A DNA stretch of 64,000 nucleotides from Zygnema cylindricum (GCA_037447655.1 JBBHKE010001957.1:91836-155835), one strand, 5' to 3'; positions 11,593-23,021 are shown, numbered from the stretch's first letter. A program made the numbers and translations. Notes: generated from the sequence alone by a model not told the origin.

Positions 11593-12956
11593 TGTCATGC
11601 CGCATTGTGTCGTGACATGTATTTTGTTTATTTGTGGGAATATTACGGGTTGAGGCTACACTAATTCCGGTTGTGTTAAAATCATGCTTGAATGCAGGAT
11701 TTATTGTGTACTTACTTCGAAGAGACGTCGGGAATTCCGCTGGTGACACGGAGATACATATTTTCGTGCGCGATTTGAAGGTGCACGATTTGAATGGCGT
11801 ACGCGGATATCGTTTGGAGGTCGTACAATACAAGATGAACGATCCTCCACAATATTACATTTGTACTTTTATTTTCGCCTGTACTTTCACTTAAGTTGGA
11901 ATTTCGCGATGTACGAATCGAGTGTACGCGGAGCGTTTGTTGGCGCTTCGATTTTTGGTTCACATTGAAGTCGTGAACCCATGTAGGTTCACGCATACAT
12001 GTAGTTAGGAAGGGTTTTAATCCGCGGATTGTGAATTTTGTAACGTAGGCATATGGTCCTGGTCGCTTATTGGCCAGAACCCAAACTTGTCACAAATTGT
12101 ACAGTGAAATACTCTCACATGATTGGCTAGTTAGCAAATGTCAGAAAGTAGTACTTTGGTTATTTCGTTAGTACTTAGACGATTGCGTTAGGTTCGTACT
12201 CTCATAATTTGAGAGTACAGGAATTGGTCGAAAAGGATTTAGATTTTTTTGTCTTTTTCCCTTGTCTTTTTCCTTAGTCAAATTGTCATTTTTTTTCCCT
12301 GCAAGGCTTTTTCTGCCTTAGTTTTTTCAGCGTTTAGCTTTTCTCTTTTCTTATTATACTTTCATTGTAAGACCTACAAGTTAATTCACTCGGTTTTGGC
12401 CGGAGTCCGCACGGTTTCCCTTCAACAACCTCTTTTAATGTGGATTCTACCTGCTTTCTCAGGCTGTTTTCTAAACCTTTGTGGATGCCTTTGGTGAATT
12501 AGTGTTTGACTTTTCTTGTCTGATTTTCGTTACCTTGGTTGAAGTTTGCTGGTGTTTTGTTAGAATCCGGTTATCTCGGATTCTCTATAGCTTCTAATCG
12601 CTGGCTTTCTATTATCATTTTTTTTGCAATTGGTTACTAGTGTGTCAAAATCTGGTTTTCTCAGATTTTGTGCAGATTTTTAACGTTGCTTACTTGTATT
12701 TTCTTGTTGCTATTTTTACTCGTTTGTTAGAATTCGGTAATCTCGGATTCTTTACGTATTTTCAATGCTTGCTTTCTTGTTGTAATTTTCTGCAATCAGC
12801 GTGCCGAGATCCGGTTATCTCGGATTCACTGCAGATTTTTATTGTTGTTTTCTTGCATTTTTCTAGTTTTGTTTTCTTTATTTATAATCCTAGACCTAAC
12901 TCCTGTAAGGAATACGCCCAGACCGTGGAGCCTAGTGGCTACCCATTGGCTTAGTA
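11593..12956 (+). repeat. Left LTR block (Y only) of the gag-protease element
   Basis: Matches 17,325-18,671 closely. It has an extra 15 bases near 11,780 that duplicate adjacent sequence. It lacks the 197-bp X block that ends the right-hand LTR. Confidence 0.8.
12563..12850 (+). repeat. Four tandem ~80-bp units, each with a small hairpin
   Basis: Hairpins of the form GAATCCG-loop-CGGATTC occur at 12,563, 12,647, 12,730 and 12,806, spaced 84, 83 and 76 bp. The same series occurs in the right LTR at about 18,280-18,567. The stems keep pairing although unit sequences have diverged. Confidence 0.7.
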
Positions 12957-14305
12957 TTCCTGTACTCTCAAATTATCATTCTCCTCTCTCTTGTTTTGTG
13001 TTTGGAAAAATCAAAAAAATTGTAATATTTCATTTTCAGTTTTTGTTGAAAAGAAAAAAAAAATTATCTTTCATTTTCGGTTTTTGTTCTTGGTTTTGTC
13101 TTTTCCATTTCCAATCCAATTTACCTTTTATTTTCAGTTTTCATTCTCAGTTTGGCGTAAGAAATCTAAAAAGAAAAATATATAAATACATTATTTACCA
13201 TATAAAATCCATTTCTTTCCATTTCTAAATTTTCTTGCACGTATTTTTAATCCGGTTTTTTCCTTCTGATCCGGTTTTATCTTTCCATCGGTTTTAATCC
13301 TACCTCTTCTCCACTTGTAGTTTCTTTTTCAGTTTTTCCTTTGAAAGAAAAATTATAAAAATTGATATATATCTAAAATTTGTACCTTGAAAAGACTTTT
13401 GTTTGTTCTTTTTCAATTCAGTTTTTTGGTGTTTTCCCTCTATCTTATTTCTGTTGCCCACCTTGCTGCCACTCTATTTTAGGTTTTTTAGGTCTAAATT
13501 TGTGGCAGATTTTAGGGTTTAGTTGCAAATTTTAGGGTTAGTGTGCCGAATTCGGGTTTGGGATGCCGCTAACCTGATTCTAACTTGCTTCGTGACTTAT
13601 ACTATCTTTTCCGATACTTGTGGTCTTCCTTGCCCGGTCTCGCACCATACGGAGATCTCTGTGGCCTCACATTTTGGATTCGCTTTCAGTTTTGGTTCGT
13701 AATTTGCATTGTTAAGCCGTGGTGTTTCACACGATTAATTGGAAATTGTGTGGAGGCCCACACTATCATGAGGACATTTGGAGAAGACTCTTTTTGGAGG
13801 AAACTTTGGGAGCCGATTGTGGAGCGGATTCACACTTTGGCGCTCTGCAAAGCCCCAGCTGCGGCTCACCTTTGATAATCACCAGATTATTAAAGGTGTT
13901 CTGTAAGTATTACGATGCCCTGTGGGCGCAGGAGCGTGTTAAGATAGTTGGTTGACCGTTTAGAGGGTTCGTGCGTGGATTGGGTTTCGTTGGACCCAAT
14001 TGTATTGAGCACTTGCATTTCCCAGCTTTCTTTGTTTGTAATCTGGCCGTGAGTGGCCTTCCGTTTTTCGTGATTGCCTGGAGTGGATTTTACAGCTTAG
14101 ATTTGGCCGTTGGTGGCCTTGGATAGTTGTCTCTCTGTTTGTGTTGCTGTAGATCTGCACCTGTGGGTGGTTGGATAGCAATTTTTCTGCCTTTATAGAT
14201 CTGGCCCTCTGGCCTTGCCCACTTGTTTGCAGGGTAGAAGGTTTTGGTAACACAGCTTTTTGGTAGATCTGGTCATCGTGGACTATCAGTGACTTATTGG
14301 TTTGA
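12957..14305 (+). other. Leader of the gag-protease element
   Basis: T-rich sequence without a recognised gene. No primer-binding site matching a common tRNA 3' end is visible after the left LTR block. The bases just after it (TTCCTGTACTCTCAAA) echo, in part inverted, a hairpin at about 12,196-12,220 in the LTR. Confidence 0.4.
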
Positions 14306-17110
14306 TTGTTGTGTGTGGCTTGGTTTCTCACTTGTTGCATTTTGTATAAATCGTGTTCATTATCTCGTCGTTGTTTCCCTCTTCGTTTTATGCCCACCGA
14401 TTGGAACATTTTTAATTTCAGTTCCGGGTCTACTCGTAGTGGTGTAGTTCTCCGCCCATCACTTGTAGACCAAATCGATCTAGCAAGTATATCTAATTTT
14501 CCTATAACTTCGGTTCTGGTATCGAAAACATCCTCTGTCCGTTCTGAACTCACGTCGGTCTCTTCTTTGTCCTCCGTCTCCTCTACGCTATTTGTAGAGG
14601 AAACCAAAGACGAGAGCCTCAAAGGATTCGACTCAGGTTCCCTCTCCTTTTGGTCTTCTCCTGGTCTAATTTTTGTCCCACCTCCATACACACCGGTCAG
14701 TGACATGGCTTCCTCCTCGGAGGGACCCATGAGCAAAATGCAATTCTGCTTTTCAGGGATGAAGGATACAATGTCCTTATCTCATTTCCGCATGTTGTAT
14801 GATACCGAAATGCGCGATTTGGCATTTCGCTATCAGGATCAATTTGATCTTCGTGTAGCATTCTCTCTCTTTGGTCGGTACCTTAGAGGTTCGGCTCTCA
14901 CCCTATATTCCCGCAAGTATAATAGTATACTCGCGATGACAGAATTTTCCTCTCCTTTCGCTGGCACACCCGAGGTCATAGGACAAGTGGATATCCCGTT
15001 TCAGGCCGCTTTTCCCGAGGTTCTGGATGCCCAAGGTAATGTTCTAGTTCCCGCTGTCTCGGAAATTCCTCGGCAATATGCTGTAGCTGCACGTGCTGCT
15101 GTCCCAGCACGATTAGGGATGACGATTCCGTTGCGAGATCCCCTTCCTGTTATGTTTGATCTCCTAGAAGCGGAGTATCGAATGTAAAATCCAGATCAAG
15201 TGAAGGAACTGATGAACTTCGAACGTAAACTGGGTGAAACCGCCCCCGCTCTACGTTCCCGTATGGAGACGTTACGGGAAGCCTTACCGGACTTAATGTC
15301 CGATGCGGAAGCTGTCCAAAAATTTGTTAGACAGTTTCCTGATCACTCAAAACGATTTATCCAAAGTCATCTTACGCAGACATACGACTTGAAATTTACC
15401 TTTGACCAGGCCGCCCAATATGCGGTTGAATATGAGATGCAGTCGTGTTGGTGGGAAGCTCATGATCGATCGGAAGTTGCTTTCCCACTCCCCCCACCAA
15501 GCAACCCATGGCCCAACAATAGGCCTCCGAAAGTGCCTGCCATGGGAGCTCCACCGTTTAACCCTAGAAACATATTATGTTTTAGTTGCGGGGAAACAGG
15601 GCATGAGGCTCGCATGTGTCCAAATAAGACGGCCACATGCACTCACTGTCAGCAGATGGGACATTATTCCCATCGATGCCATATTAAAAATCCAGAGTTC
15701 TCGTATCAAAATCAAATCAAGAATAGGGGTATTCCCGCTCGTTCCGCCAAGCCGGTCACTCCGCCTAAGGAGACCGAGAAAGAATCGACTCCTCCCAGAA
15801 TTTCTAGTAGAGAGAGAGAAAAATTAGAGCTGCAAGCTACTATGGCAGCTATGATGAAGAAACAGTTCGCAGCCTTCATGGCGGAAATGAAGCCGCAGTT
15901 TACAGGAATGGCCCAAACGGTCGTTCATATGCCGACGTTGGCCGGTCGAACCCTTCGGGATTCTACCGTCTAACAACGAGCAGCCACGTTTGACCAAGGC
16001 TCGGCAGATCATAATCGAGTTGGAAAAGTAACAAATTCTCGAATCCCACTATCTTTCGAGAAAGAAACTCTCTCCCCTCTTCCGGAAACGGCTTCAGCTA
16101 TCGTAGCTGAAGCACTTACAATCTTGGATTGAACAATCCAAGATGCTCATCGCGTCAAGGAACGGTTGAGCATCCTATCTTCTATGATGGAGGACGTGCC
16201 TAAGGTCTCTCCTACTTTGGGTGAGGTAACTACAACCGCTGCTTTACGCGCGTTGCAGCTGAATCTCAATCTGTCAGCAGTCCAGCCGATTTCGGTGGAC
16301 AAACGTCGTACATTGGATCCCCACATCAGCTTTCTTGATAACAACCGACACTCATTCACAGTCAATGGTGTCGCACCTTCCCTCCCTCTCATGGACACCG
16401 GAGCAAAACCCATGATCTTAGGATCCGGATTTGCATTGAAGTTTGGCCTCACGGCAGACAAGCTGCAACCCACAACCACACGGTTACTAACTTCAGCTGG
16501 TACCACAGAGCCGGTCCTTGGAATCACCAAGGACCCCCTCGGGTTTCGGTTTCAAACAGAAACCGAAACTGAATTTTCAGAAATTTCTTCACGTGCACTC
16601 GTTACTAAGTGTAGCGATTACGAATGTTTGGTTGGCCATGACGTTATATTTTGGGTTGGTGGCGGTGTAGATATGCATGACCAGACATTCTCTTATAGAC
16701 CCAGTCACTTTCCTGAGCAGAAGATTTGCCTTCCACTTATTTCAGCACGGAAGCCCTTACCTACCATGGCTCATTCAGCGACAACACTTCCTACTTATGC
16801 TGGTATCGACACATTAGATATTGACATCTCTCCATGTATCCACACATTAGATACTGACATCTCTCCATGTATCTTTCCATGTATTTCTCCATGTATTCTC
16901 CCGATCAACAAGAAAACTTCTAATGGGACTTTGAGTTCTCAGGGTGCAGATTACATGCCTATTAGGGAGCATGCTAAGCTGGGTGCTTCGCGTTATTTAC
17001 GGGATTTTTCACTGGATATGGATTCCATGAGGATACTCACTACTGAGGAGACTCTCGATGCGCGTCTTCGCGGTCTTCCGATTTTGTTTGCCAGCTCCAC
17101 TGCAGGCTAA
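14306..17110 (+). pseudogene. Gag-protease polyprotein with three in-frame stops
   Basis: One frame runs 14,306-17,110, with stops at 15,185-15,187, 15,971-15,973 and about 16,130. A likely initiator Met is at 14,705. Gag helices follow (FRMLYDTEMRDLAFRYQD; ALPDLMSDAEAVQKFVRQF), then two CCHC knuckles, CFSCGETGHEARMC and CTHCQQMGHYSHRC (about 15,580-15,676). A retropepsin-like protease has DTGA at 16,394-16,405 and a second conserved segment, CLVGHDVIFW. Near 16,800-16,900 a 33-bp unit encoding HTLDTDISPCI is duplicated. A purine tract with nine G (17,111-17,125) follows the stop, as expected of a polypurine tract. No polymerase follows. Confidence 0.8.
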
Positions 17111-17125
17111 GGAGCTGGGGGGGGG

Positions 17126-18868
17126 AATAAATGGATCTCTCTCTCGGCTTCCCACTCACCTTTTCACAAGTTATCTCATTTTTACATTTTCATATTCATT
17201 TTAGCTTTGTATTATTATTCATTTTGCTTCGAGATGTGCTTTGCTGATGTCTATTCCACGTTTTCTACTCGCCAGCTGGTTAGGTTGCATGTTTCTTGGT
17301 TTGATTAGACACATGCACGACAGCTGTCATGCCGCATTGTGTCGGGACATGTATTTCGTTTATTTGTAGGAATATTACGGGTTGGGGCTACACTCATTCC
17401 GGTTGTGTTAAAATCATGCTTGAATGCAGGATTTATTGTGTACTTACTTCGAAGAGACGTCGGGAATTCCGCTGGTGACACGGAGATACATATTTTCGTG
17501 CGCGATTTGAATGGCGTACGCGGATATCGTTTGGAGGTCGTACGATACAAGATGAACGATCCTCCACGATATTACATTTGTACTTTTATTTTCGCCTGTA
17601 CTTTCACTTAAGTTGGAATTTCGCGATGTACGAATCGAGTGTACGCGGAGCGTTTGTTGGCGCTTCGATTTTTGGTTCACATTGAAGTCGTGAACCCATG
17701 TAGGTTCACGCATACATGTAGTTAGGAAGGGTTTTAATCCGCGGATTGTGAATTTTGTAACGTAGGCATATGGTCCTGGTCGCTTATTGGCCAGAACCCA
17801 AACTTGTCACAAATTGTACAGTGAAATACTCTCACATGATTGGCTAGTTAGCAAATGTCAGAAAGTAGTACTTTGGTTATTTCGTTAGTACTTAGACGAT
17901 TGCGTTAGGTTCGTACTCTCATAATTTGAGAGTACAGGAATTGGTCGAAAAGGATTTAGATTTTTTTGTCTTTTTCCCTTGTCTTTTTCCTTAGTCAAAT
18001 TGTCATTTTTTTTCCCTGCAAGGCTTTTTCTGCCTTAGTTTTTTCAGCGTTTAGCTTTTATCTTTTCTTATTATACTTTCATTGTAAGACCTACAAGTTA
18101 ATTCACTCGGTTTCGGCCGGAGTCCGCACGGTTTCCCTTCAACAACCTCTTTTAATGTGGATTCTGCCTGCTTTCTCAGGCTGTTTTCTAAACCTTTGTG
18201 GATGCCTTTGGTGAATTAGTGTTTGACTTTTCTTGTCTGATTTTTGTTGCCTTGGTTGAAGTTTGCTGGTGTTTTGTTAGAATCCGGTTATCTCGGATTC
18301 TCTATAGCTTCTAATCGCTGGCTTTCTATTATCATTTTTTTTGCAATTGGTTACTAGTGTGTCAAAATCCGGTTTTCTCAGATTTTGTGCAGATTTTTAA
18401 CGTTGCTTACTTGTATTTTCTTGTTGCTATTTTTACTCGTTTGTTAGAATTCGGTAATCTCGGATTCTTTACGTATTTTCAGTGCTTGCTTTCTTGTTGT
18501 AATTTTCTGCAATCAGCGTGCCGAGATCCGGTTATCTCGGATTCAATGCAGATTTTTATTGTTGTTTTCTTGCATTTTTCTGGTTTTGTTTTCTTTATTT
18601 ATAATCCTAGACCTAACTCCTGTAAGGAATACCCCAGACCGTGGAGCCTAGTGGCTACCCATCGGCTTAGTAATAAATGGATCTCTCTCTCGGCTTCCCA
18701 CTCACCTTTTCACATGTTATCTCATTTTTACATTTTCATATTCATTTTAGCTTTGTATTATTATTCATTTTGCTTCGAGATGTGCTTTGCTGTTGTCTAT
18801 TCCACGTTTTCTACTCGCCAGCTGGTTAGGTTGCATGTTTCTTGGTTTGATTAGACACATGCACGACA
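17126..18868 (+). repeat. Right LTR complex (X, Y, X) of the gag-protease element
   Basis: X (17,126-17,322) directly follows the polypurine tract. After two bases (GC) comes Y (17,325-18,671), then X again (18,672-18,868). The X-GC-Y joint contains the palindrome GACAGCTGTC (17,319-17,328), the joined ends of an LTR. Confidence 0.75.
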
Positions 18869-19606
18869 GCCACTCTTTCCTCCCATTTGGATCTTAATTG
18901 TATTCACCCGAACGAGAATCATCCCTACCTCTGAGTTCCATATCCATCTTGAGTCCAGCAAGTCCTGCACACGGTTGACTATGTTCTCGAACTCATCAGG
19001 TAACTTTATCAGTAAACAGTTAACCTTTTCTTTTTCACTAAAATATTTTCCCGCACTCTCTAGCTCTATGAAGAGTGTAGCAAGCTCATTGCAAAAATCC
19101 AGCATCTTCCCCCCTTTGTATACATACTCCTTAACTTTTTGATCAGCCAACTGTTGTTGCTGAATTGTACCACTTCGGTACATCTCTATGAGAGCCATCC
19201 AAAGATCGGATGCCCTTCTACCTGCAAATGAAGACATGCAAGACCTTGAGTGATATGGCGTAGGATGAAGTGCTTTGCCGCCATATTGTTCAAGTCCCAG
19301 GTTTCAGTATCATTCTCCTCGTTCCTCGAAATAGGTGACATAAATGCCAAACCAGTTGTTATTAGTGTGGTCGTCTCCTTCTCCTTTCCTTTGTCCACCA
19401 CCTCTCCTTCCTTTGTTTCCTCCGTTGGAGGTGGATCCTCTTTCCTGGTGAATTTGTTTCCTCCAAACCCTGGAGGGATTCCAAGACTTAATGGACACCC
19501 CAACCTTCCACTCACTATCCACTAAAACCATATTTTGCATAGAGCTCCTATCATCATACTTTCCCAGTATATGAAGCCAGTTCCATTAAAGATTGGTACC
19601 CTAGAG
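18869..19606 (-). pseudogene. Copia-A gag
   Basis: Minus-strand copia gag, decayed. Frame pieces include FILRHITQGLACLHLQVE, ASDLWMALIEMYRSGTIQQ, KVKEYVYKGGKMLDFCNELA and VNCLLIKLPDEFENIV, all with direct counterparts in copia-B at 25,588-26,187. Here the CAG codon that became TAG in copia-B is intact. The gene is cut at its 3' side by the element at 11,593-18,868 and resumes at 11,592 with the zinc knuckle. Confidence 0.8.
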
Positions 19607-19621
19607 GGTGGGCCCATAACC
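19607..19621 (-). promoter_or_regulatory. Primer-binding site of copia-A (half initiator tRNA-Met)
   Basis: GGTGGGCCCATAACC on the plus strand abuts the inner end of the 5' LTR. All 15 bases equal the anticodon arm of plant initiator tRNA-Met as I recall it. Drosophila copia is known to prime from a 5' half of the same tRNA. Confidence 0.78.
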
Positions 19622-20679
19622 TGAAATTCTGAGACCTCCATAAGTCCTCAGAGTAGACAGCTTCCAAGAAGCCTGTAGGATAACCCTGACCCCTTTGTGT
19701 TTCAGCAAGAAAAACTACCACCCTGGCACACAATATCTCTAACCACCTTCAACCCTGTAAAGGTAATACTCCTCTGAGTCGATAGCAAAATATAATCTCT
19801 GAATTTGCTCCATTGAGCACTAAGTTATGGAGGGTGAAAGTTCACCTTTTGTACAAAAGCTCTCTGGGAGAGAGGATCTTCTCTCCTAATTTTTCTAAGT
19901 CCTATCTCTCTCACAGACTCTATCTATTGATGAACGGAGCCAATCATATTCCACTTTCGTACACAAAAGTACAGCTGCAGGTGTACTTTTTGTACGGACA
20001 TTGTACGACATGGCCTAAATGTCGACACATGTCATATCCGGATTCGGTGCCGTAATCTCCGAAGATACCACGATCCAATGAAATTTCACCACGTGTCATC
20101 CGATGTGGCGATGACCACAAACCGCTGAAATTCTCTTCCGCGATCTCGTCGTTTATTCCGGCCGTCTGATTAAATTTACATTTAAACGTAGCCGTAATAA
20201 ATACCTGCGCGGTATTCGTTTTTCTAAAGAAACAAATGCGCGGTATTGGTTTCTTTATCCTTACCACAATCTGTACTTTACATTACTGATTCTATGTATC
20301 TCGTAAATAGTTTCAGTTAAACGAATTATCCTACTTATTAATGTATAAGTAAAAATCAAACCATATAGTACGTAACACTAGCTAAAGACTTAACGGTTAA
20401 AGCTACCGGCTACCGGCAGCTTGTCGTCCGGCATGTACTAGGATCAAATCCTGTGGCCGGCACATATCCTTTTTAGTAAATAAACCCCTAACTAATATAT
20501 ATTTCCCGTAAACCTCTGGATAGCCTAGGTAGCCATGGCTCTAGCTCCCTCTCCGAACTCTGAGTGTCTGCGACATGTTTGAGAGTGGGAGAGAGAAGTT
20601 AGAGGTAGACTGCCTCGGCTTCTTTCTATATTTCTATATAGACCTAGAAAATACTTTAAACGGACCATTAATTTCTACA
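19622..20679 (-). repeat. 5' LTR of copia-A
   Basis: 1,058 bp, beginning TGAAATTCTGAG and ending ATTTCTACA on the plus strand, followed by AAAAA. It includes a tRNA-like stretch (about 20,398-20,470) with B-box-like GGATCAAATCC and a downstream run of five T. Confidence 0.9.
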
Positions 20680-21679
20680 AAAAAGTGATTCTATGCAACA
20701 CTTTTATTTACATGTGGTTGCCGCAGTTTTATTACCGTAAACGTTCGTTGGCCGTGTGAATTGCTAATTTTATTATGACGGTCGACGTTCGCAAGCGCGG
20801 CAAAATTTTAAGTTGTTGAAACGGTGTTTTAAAAGTCAAAGTTGTTCAACCGATTTACCGTCAAATTTGTATTCAACGGTATTTTATTTGTACCCATGTG
20901 TACTTCAAAAGTACAATTTTTGACAAAATGACGTAAGTGATTGTGCGCAACCAAAACAGTCATTGTCATGATCAATTCCCTAAATTAAGCCCACTATTCT
21001 ATAAATTATACATTTGCTCTAGGTACATTTGAATATGGAAACGGGGCGATTTTTGATATACTGTCAACTATTTTAGTTGGAAAGACGAGTTTTTTTTTGT
21101 CGTTGCCATTAATAAAAATGACAAAAAAACCGAAGGCTCTCGGTTTCAACAAAAAAACTGGGCGACTTGATTGTAACCGATAGCCCTTAACAAGACCCGC
21201 CAGCACTTTCCAAAAAAGCTCAAAAAGAAATTTCGACTTATAATAACTACGTGATTCAAATCATCATTGCATTCGACAACATTAACGACAGAGGGGTTTT
21301 CCGTTAAAATGGGACATTTACGCTTTAGTAGAGTGGTGTAGCGGATTCTTTAGCCTCGCGATGTTTAATATCATCGATTTTTTTTACTATGGAATGGCAT
21401 GTCATTGCGATACATCGCGAAGTCACGAATCAGTTGGTTTCGCCGATATATTATTATATTTTTTATACCGTAGTTATTGACGATATTATGCACCGTGTCT
21501 TGTATCACAATCCGATACGGTACAGTACTGTACTGTACAGTACAGTACACCGTCAATCGATATTAGAGTATATAACGCCAATTCGGTGCCCTTCTTTCAA
21601 AAAAAAACCCGAAATACAATCCATAAATCTATTTTTTCTATTATTCTAATTAGGTTTTTTTTTCAATTAGCGTTAATAA

Positions 21680-21993
21680 TGGAAGTACACTGCGATGGAA
21701 AAAGTGTGTCGTACGGACAAGATATTTCCGTACGAAATGGTACTTTTTTGAATTACAAAGGCGTAAAAAGACACTTGACGTTATTGCGCACACATGTGAA
21801 TGTGCACTGGAAGAAAGAGACGCAAGCTTGTCGACAAAAATCACGCTCGCATATGTTCGTCCGTCGACCGTTTGAACCGCGCGACGACGTACAAATTGTC
21901 AGATTTTATGCGGATACACATATTACTGTAGACATCGAAAGGGCTGGTATTTATTATGTAGGACAACCCAAATTACAATTAGGGGTAAATTAG
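21680..21993 (+). CDS. Hypothetical 104-residue ORF, doubtful
   Basis: Open frame starting MEVHCDGKSVSYGQD and ending in a stop at 21,991-21,993. Moderately basic, no signal peptide, membrane segment or motif that I recognise. It lies between two copies of the palindromic repeat (about 21,668 and 22,030), which suggests it could be the inside of a small mobile element. It may equally be chance. Confidence 0.2.
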
Positions 21994-22793
21994 TATATAC
22001 TTTTTTTATCAAAAAAAAAAAAATCCCGATTAGTGTTATTAACACTATTTTTTTTTACGCTATTTATTCCTTTACTCTAATAGCGATTGACGGTGTAGCT
22101 TACCCGGCCGTACCCGTTTTTGATTTTTTTTTTATGTATCACCCGGCCCCGATCCGGCCGGCCCCCGAAATTTTGCACTCGAATCCGTTCCGGATCCGAC
22201 GCGGGTGGTCGGTTACGGATCGGTTACGGATTCGGGTACGCGATTGCGACCTCTGCTGAAGGAGTGAAGGGTCAATCATCGCAAAGTTGATATCTCGGTA
22301 GATCGGGCAAATACAAATATATCGCAATAGTTTTCTATTCAATGCGTGGTTTACACTTAAAAGGGAAAACGATGTCATAAATTTTGGGATCCATGCGCCA
22401 AATTTCATATAATGACAAAAAACGCAGCAATGACGGTTGGGACGGTTGGTTTCGACCGTTTTGGAGTGTAGCGGCGGACAAAAGATACAGTTTTATGCGT
22501 CAAAACTCGATAGATGCTAATAGCAAACGACAACTGCAGTCCGCCATCAGAACTCGTGTTTGGAATACACTTTTTCGATTTCGAAAAATTACGAAAACGA
22601 AACGCACGGACGTGAACTGTACAAGCATTCATTCCCTCGCAAACTTATAAACAGACTAGATGACCAATCAGAGAAGAGAACATGTAATGTAAAAAAAAAA
22701 AAACACCGATGGAAAAAAATGGTTTAATTTTTTCCCACTCTTTGTTGGTACACTCTGCTCTTCTTTTACTGTAGAGCAAATCTCTCTCTTCTT

Positions 22794-22825
<32 letters not shown>

Positions 22826-23021
22826 NNNNNNNNNNNNNNNNNNNNNNNNNNNNNNNNNNNNNNNNNNNNNNNNNNNNNNNNNNNNNNNNNNNNNNNNNNN
22901 NNNNNNNNNNNNNNNNNNNNNNNNNNNNNNNNNNNNNNNNNNNNNNNNNNNNNNNNNNNNNNNNNNNNNNNNNNNNNNNNNNNNNNNNNNNNNNNNNNNN
23001 NNNNNNNNNNNNNNNNNNNNN
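22826..23021. other. Assembly gap
   Basis: 196 N, directly preceded by a CT dinucleotide run (22,797-22,825), so the gap is probably an unresolved microsatellite. Confidence 0.98.

Larger units (their letters stand above)
11593..18868 (+). mobile_element. Gag-protease-only LTR element inserted in copia-A gag
   Basis: The insert begins TGTCATGC and ends GCACGACA (TG...CA, imperfect inverted termini) and is flanked by GCCA on both sides, the copia-A gag sequence. It carries gag and a retropepsin-like protease but no RT, RNase H or integrase, so it is non-autonomous and depended on another gypsy-type element. Let Y be the 1.35-kb block 11,593-12,956 (repeated at 17,325-18,671) and X the 197-bp block 17,126-17,322 (repeated at 18,672-18,868). 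The order is Y, internal, X, GC, Y, X. A standard element would have identical complete LTRs at both ends. Confidence 0.75.
889..20679 (-). mobile_element. Copia-A: Ty1/copia LTR retrotransposon, broken by nested insertions
   Basis: Matching LTRs lie at 889-1,944 and 19,622-20,679, both in minus orientation, with termini of the form TG...CA on the coding strand. Both outer ends are flanked by AAAAA (884-888 and 20,680-20,684), consistent with a 5-bp target duplication, though this run is low in complexity. Between the LTRs, read on the minus strand, come primer site, gag (19,606-18,869), an insertion, zinc knuckle, protease and integrase start (11,592-10,300), a gypsy insertion, and the last 75 bases of the internal region (2,020-1,945). 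Copia-B (24,425-30,907) is the same family and was used to align the broken pieces. The RT and RNase H part, about 2.3 kb in copia-B, is missing, so a deletion accompanied or followed the gypsy insertion. Confidence 0.88.

Noticed and set aside
12249-13228. Phe/Leu-rich frames suggesting membrane proteins
   Set aside because: They arise from T-rich LTR and leader sequence, recur with the LTR, and overlap in several frames.
13505-13545. TTTTAGGGTTTAG and GTTAGGG words as an interstitial telomere
   Set aside because: Only isolated words, no run of the plant TTTAGGG unit.
13960-14736. 258-codon minus-strand open frame
   Set aside because: It is antisense to the gag frame of the gag-protease element, has no recognisable motif, and the plus strand explains the sequence with zinc knuckles and protease in order.
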